Positions 31,158 to 33,669 of a DNA stretch of 33,669 nt are shown piece by piece. Numbering within the stretch: position 1 is the stretch's first letter; each line of letters begins with the position of its first letter. Origin of the DNA: Anaerotignum sp. (GTDB lineage: Bacteria; Bacillota; Clostridia; Lachnospirales; Anaerotignaceae); assembly GCA_028710085.1 (NCBI GenBank), contig JAQUSU010000011.1, positions 1 to 33,669 on the forward strand, in the 5' to 3' direction. A model generated the notes under the pieces. It ran no database searches, had not been told where the DNA came from, and was given only the letters and a program-made list of their open reading frames with translations. The position numbers were made by a program, and so were the translations under genes.

Positions 31158-31373
31158 AGGTCAAGACCTTAAGGGCTTTGCCCTCAAACACCCACAAGGG
31201 TTTCACCCTTGATCTACTGAACCCGCATAAATATGCGGGTTCTAATAAAAGTTTTTGGTCTTGCTTTTTACAAAAAGCAAGCAGGTTTGGATGGAACAGC
31301 GAAGAAAACGCTGCCATCACACAGTGATGGTTTTGCAGAGCAAAATTCCTGACCCGGCGCCCAAGGTCTTTTG
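31158..31373. repeat. Multi-hairpin dispersed repeat, copy 2 with an extra two-hairpin module
   Basis: This is the second well-preserved copy of the 6451-6600 element. The central hairpin is GAACCCGCATA-aa-TATGCGGGTTC (31219-31242). It carries an A-to-C change on one arm and the matching T-to-G change on the other relative to copy 1. A segment of about 63 bases (about 31291-31353), absent from copy 1, carries two further hairpins: CAGCG/CGCTG (31297-31313) and CCATCAC/GTGATGG (31314-31330). It fills most of the gene-free stretch 31129-31465. Short frames crossing it on both strands look spurious. Confidence 0.8.
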
Positions 31374-31382
31374 ACAATCCAA

Positions 31383-31420
31383 CAGCCCCATATGGTTTTA
31401 TCCATTGGGGCTGCTATTTT
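31383..31420 (+). terminator. Terminator of the DUF218 two-gene unit
   Basis: CAGCCCCA (31383-31390) and TGGGGCTG (31406-31413) form an 8-bp G+C-rich stem, followed by CTATTTTTTT on the plus strand. Confidence 0.8.
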
Positions 31421-31465
31421 TTTGCACATGTTTTGCGCCTAGCATAAAAATTTAAAAATCAGCGT

Positions 31466-33625
31466 TTACTTCTTCCGCATTGCATTTAAAATTGCCAATA
31501 CCGCCACGCCAACGTCCGCAAAGACTGCCATCCACATGGATGCCATACCAACGGCGCTTAGGATTAAAACCAAAGCCTTTATGCCTAAAGCAAACGTAAT
31601 ATTTTGTCTAACAATGGTTCGTGTGTTTTTTGCAATGCGAAGCCCCACAGCCAGCTTTCCAATATCATCATCCATCAGCACAATATCTGCCGCTTCAATG
31701 GCCGCATCAGAGCCAATGCCGCCCATGGCAATGCCCAAATCCGCTCCAGCCAATACAGGGGCATCATTTATGCCATCCCCTACAAAGGCTACTTTATCTG
31801 GTGCAGCTTTTTCTCTTATTTCATCCAGTATCCGAACCTTATCCTCGGGTAACAGCTCTGCATAAAAATCATCAAGCTTCAGCTCTTTTGCCATAGCTTC
31901 CGCATTTTCCTTGCGGTCACCCGTCAGCATGGTCATGGATAAAATGCCTTTTTGCCGTAAAGCCCCAAAGGCCTCCTTACAGCCCTCCTTCAAGGTATCT
32001 GCAACCACGATATAGCCCTTATAGACTCCGTTTTTTGCAACATAAACCACGGAGCCTACGCCAACAAAGGGTTGAAAGGCAATCTTTTCTTGCTCCATCA
32101 AGCGTTGGTTTCCCAATAAAACCCGTTCTCCATCCAAACTGTAGGAAACGCCAAAACCGCCTAATTCCCTATATTCAGCAATGAAATCCACGGGAATGTC
32201 CTTCGTTTTCCTATATTCCTGAACGATTGCTTCTGCAATGGGGTGATTGCTGTTTGCCTCCCCCAAGGCCGCCAAATACAACAGCTCCTCTTTCTCCTTG
32301 CCCTCTGTTTCCACCACAGAGAACACGCCTTTTGTCAGGGTTCCTGTTTTGTCGAAAACAATCTGGGTAATATGGCAGAGAGTGTCTAAATCGCCGCCGC
32401 CTTTTACCAAAATACCATTTTTTGAAGCGGCACCAATGCCTGCAAAATAGCTTAGGGGTACAGAAAGCACCAAGGCGCATGGGCAAGATACAACTAAAAA
32501 AATCAAGGCGCGTCCAAACCACATTCTCAATTCACCAAAGCCCAATAATGGCGGAAGTACCGCAAGTGCCACCGCCAAGCCTACCACAAGGGGCGTATAA
32601 ACCCTTGCAAATCGGGTAATAAATCGCTCCGTCTTTGATTTCTTTCCGGCAGCATTTTCTACCATTTCCAAAATTTTCATTACTGTTGAATCCTTGAAGG
32701 GTCTGGAAACTTGAATTTTCAAATTTCCGTCTAAATTGATGCATCCGCTTAATACATCGCTGCCCGGTTCCACCCCTCTGGGCAATGCTTCGCCGGTTAA
32801 TGCCGCCGTATCCAAAAGGGCATGCCCTTCCTTCACCCGTCCGTCTAACGGGATTCTTTCCCCTGCTTTTACGAAAATAAGGTCGCCAATCTTTACCTCG
32901 TCGGGATGCACCCGTTTGATACCGTTTTCCGTAAACACCTCTGCGGAATCGGGGCGAATATCCAGTAATGAAGTAATGGATTTTCTGGAACGGTTTACTG
33001 CATAATCCTGAAAGGCCTCCCCAATTTGGTAAAACATCATTACAAATACCGCTTCCGGCATTTCGCCAATGGCAATGGCACCCACCGTGGAGAGAGACAT
33101 CAAGAAATTTTCATCAAACACCTGACCTCTCAATATATTTTTCACAGCCCTCAGCAAAACATCATAGCCAAAAATCCCATAGGAAATCAAAAATAAAACG
33201 AACCCTACCGTGGAATCACGCAGAAAAACCGCAGCCAGAAAAAATACCGCGCCGCAGCCAAAGCGAATCCAAAGCTTTTTTCCTTCTGCTTCTTCGCCCT
33301 GCTGATGGTCGTCATGGCCATGATGATGGTGGTCGTGATGCTCGTGGTCGTGATGCTCTATATGGCAGTGGGAACAGGAACAGCCCTCATGCTGTATCGG
33401 CTCGCTGTTTTCCAAAGCCACCTCAACCTCGGGTTCATACTTATGTACAATTTTTTCTATTTTTTCAAAAGTAATTCGTTCCTCTGCCCCTTCAGTCAAG
33501 GAAATCTCCATGGTTTGCTTGACCAAATTAATATCCGCTTGGCGGGCTTCCTCTAATGCATTTACCGCCGTTTCAATTTTCCCCGCACAATTTGCGCAGG
33601 TTAAACCCCTTAAATAGACCTTCAC
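31466..33625 (-). CDS. zntA: Heavy-metal P1B-type ATPase (Zn2+/Cd2+/Pb2+ exporter)
   Basis: This 719-residue membrane pump expels divalent soft metals using ATP. It has an N-terminal heavy-metal-associated domain with CANC (10-13) and a Cys/His-rich linker (82-107, GCSCSHCHIEHHDHE and a further run of His) likely to bind metal. The membrane segments include the CPC motif (381-383) of the Zn/Cd/Pb class. Actuator TGEA (277-280), phosphorylation site DKTGT (425-429), HP (461-462) and GDGINDAP (616-623) are all present. The start codon is GTG, with GGAGGTG eight bases upstream. A SmtB/ArsR-type operator lies directly before it, so metal-induced derepression is expected. The symbol cadA would be equally defensible. 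Confidence 0.93.
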   Translation of the reverse strand: MKVYLRGLTCANCAGKIETAVNALEEARQADINLVKQTMEISLTEGAEERITFEKIEKIVHKYEPEVEVALENSEPIQHEGCSCSHCHIEHHDHEHHDHHHHGHDDHQQGEEAEGKKLWIRFGCGAVFFLAAVFLRDSTVGFVLFLISYGIFGYDVLLRAVKNILRGQVFDENFLMSLSTVGAIAIGEMPEAVFVMMFYQIGEAFQDYAVNRSRKSITSLLDIRPDSAEVFTENGIKRVHPDEVKIGDLIFVKAGERIPLDGRVKEGHALLDTAALTGEALPRGVEPGSDVLSGCINLDGNLKIQVSRPFKDSTVMKILEMVENAAGKKSKTERFITRFARVYTPLVVGLAVALAVLPPLLGFGELRMWFGRALIFLVVSCPCALVLSVPLSYFAGIGAASKNGILVKGGGDLDTLCHITQIVFDKTGTLTKGVFSVVETEGKEKEELLYLAALGEANSNHPIAEAIVQEYRKTKDIPVDFIAEYRELGGFGVSYSLDGERVLLGNQRLMEQEKIAFQPFVGVGSVVYVAKNGVYKGYIVVADTLKEGCKEAFGALRQKGILSMTMLTGDRKENAEAMAKELKLDDFYAELLPEDKVRILDEIREKAAPDKVAFVGDGINDAPVLAGADLGIAMGGIGSDAAIEAADIVLMDDDIGKLAVGLRIAKNTRTIVRQNITFALGIKALVLILSAVGMASMWMAVFADVGVAVLAILNAMRKK

Positions 33626-33640
33626 CTCAAAACACCTCCA

Positions 33641-33666
33641 TGATTGTTCATATGATTATTTGTTCA
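33641..33666 (-). promoter_or_regulatory. SmtB/ArsR-family operator upstream of the metal ATPase
   Basis: Read on the minus strand, TGAACAAATAATCA (33666-33653) fits the 12-2-12-type core TGAACA-NN-T-N-N-TCA known for SmtB/ArsR zinc and cadmium sensors. A shortened second copy, TGAACAATCA (33650-33641), follows two bases later. The regulator gene is not in the window. Confidence 0.65.
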
Positions 33667-33669
33667 TTT

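Noticed and set aside
6451..31373. Multi-hairpin repeats as a CRISPR array
   Set aside because: The copies are thousands of bases apart, long and internally structured, with no regular spacers or cas genes.
31087..31377. Frames of 60-96 codons on both strands across the multi-hairpin repeat
   Set aside because: They are translations of inverted repeats, not conserved between the repeat copies in frame, and lack ribosome-binding sites.

Overview
This window looks like chromosomal DNA from an anaerobic, endospore-forming member of the Clostridia. A Lachnospirales or Anaerotignum-like organism is the best guess, with modest confidence. The support is the Firmicutes gene orders gdpP-rplI-dnaB and ireB-ruvX-DUF1292, the AbrB-type sporulation regulator SpoVT, RNase J, strong GGAGG ribosome-binding sites and sigma-A-like promoters. 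Most genes are housekeeping and lie on the minus strand. I see no rRNA, tRNA, CRISPR array, prophage or intact transposase.

Layout. 1-227: the 3' end of a sodium:neurotransmitter symporter on the plus strand, then two terminator hairpins. 410-2028 (minus): mgtE (Mg2+ channel), preceded by its own promoter, a 33-codon leader ORF and three sequences that can form either a terminator or an antiterminator. 2126-6330 (minus): an operon of a MazG-like gene, gdpP, rplI and dnaB. 6416-6637: hairpin repeats. 6673-8555 (minus): a MoxR ATPase and DUF58 pair. 8751-11044 (plus): an AI-2E-family permease and a CPBP membrane protease. 11068-12971 (minus): DUF1653 protein, spoVT and a PadR regulator; the PadR gene is divergent from a creatininase-family gene (13106-13951, plus) across a 22-bp dyad. 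14091-17341 (minus): der-plsY-gpsA, whose leader contains a 173-bp inverted-repeat element. 17359-19300 (minus): pgeF and a fused rnhB-yraN. 19614-21296 (minus): RNase J. 21925-23055 (minus): ireB-ruvX-DUF1292. 23078-25841 (minus): an unknown gene, a HAD phosphatase and mtaB. 26040-26607 (minus): a second unknown gene. 26696-27494 (minus): mtnN. 27520-29336 (plus): a class-I amidotransferase hydrolase, an MscS channel and DUF951. 29363-31420: hairpin-rich spacers around a visibly A+T-rich two-gene unit (a DUF218 membrane protein and an anchored unknown). 31466-33666 (minus): a Zn/Cd/Pb P-type ATPase with a SmtB/ArsR-type operator.

How the genes work together. der, plsY, gpsA, rnhB-yraN, rnjA, dnaB, rplI, ruvX and mtaB serve ribosome assembly, phospholipid synthesis, RNA processing, replication and tRNA modification. 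gdpP degrades c-di-AMP, a second messenger that controls ion and osmotic balance. mgtE, mscS and the metal ATPase also manage ions, but apart from their presence here nothing in the sequence links them into one circuit.

The strongest candidate for something undescribed is the mgtE leader at 1762-2028. It has a promoter, an SD-preceded small ORF rich in acidic residues and proline near its start, and mutually exclusive hairpins ending in a U-run just before mgtE. This is the architecture of leader-peptide attenuation, not the M-box riboswitch usually associated with Firmicutes mgtE. The second theme is a family of modular hairpin repeats: three copies of a multi-hairpin element with a compensatory base-pair change, three copies of a GGGTGTCGA hairpin, a tandem pair of hairpins sharing a loop motif, and the inverted-repeat element inside the der leader.
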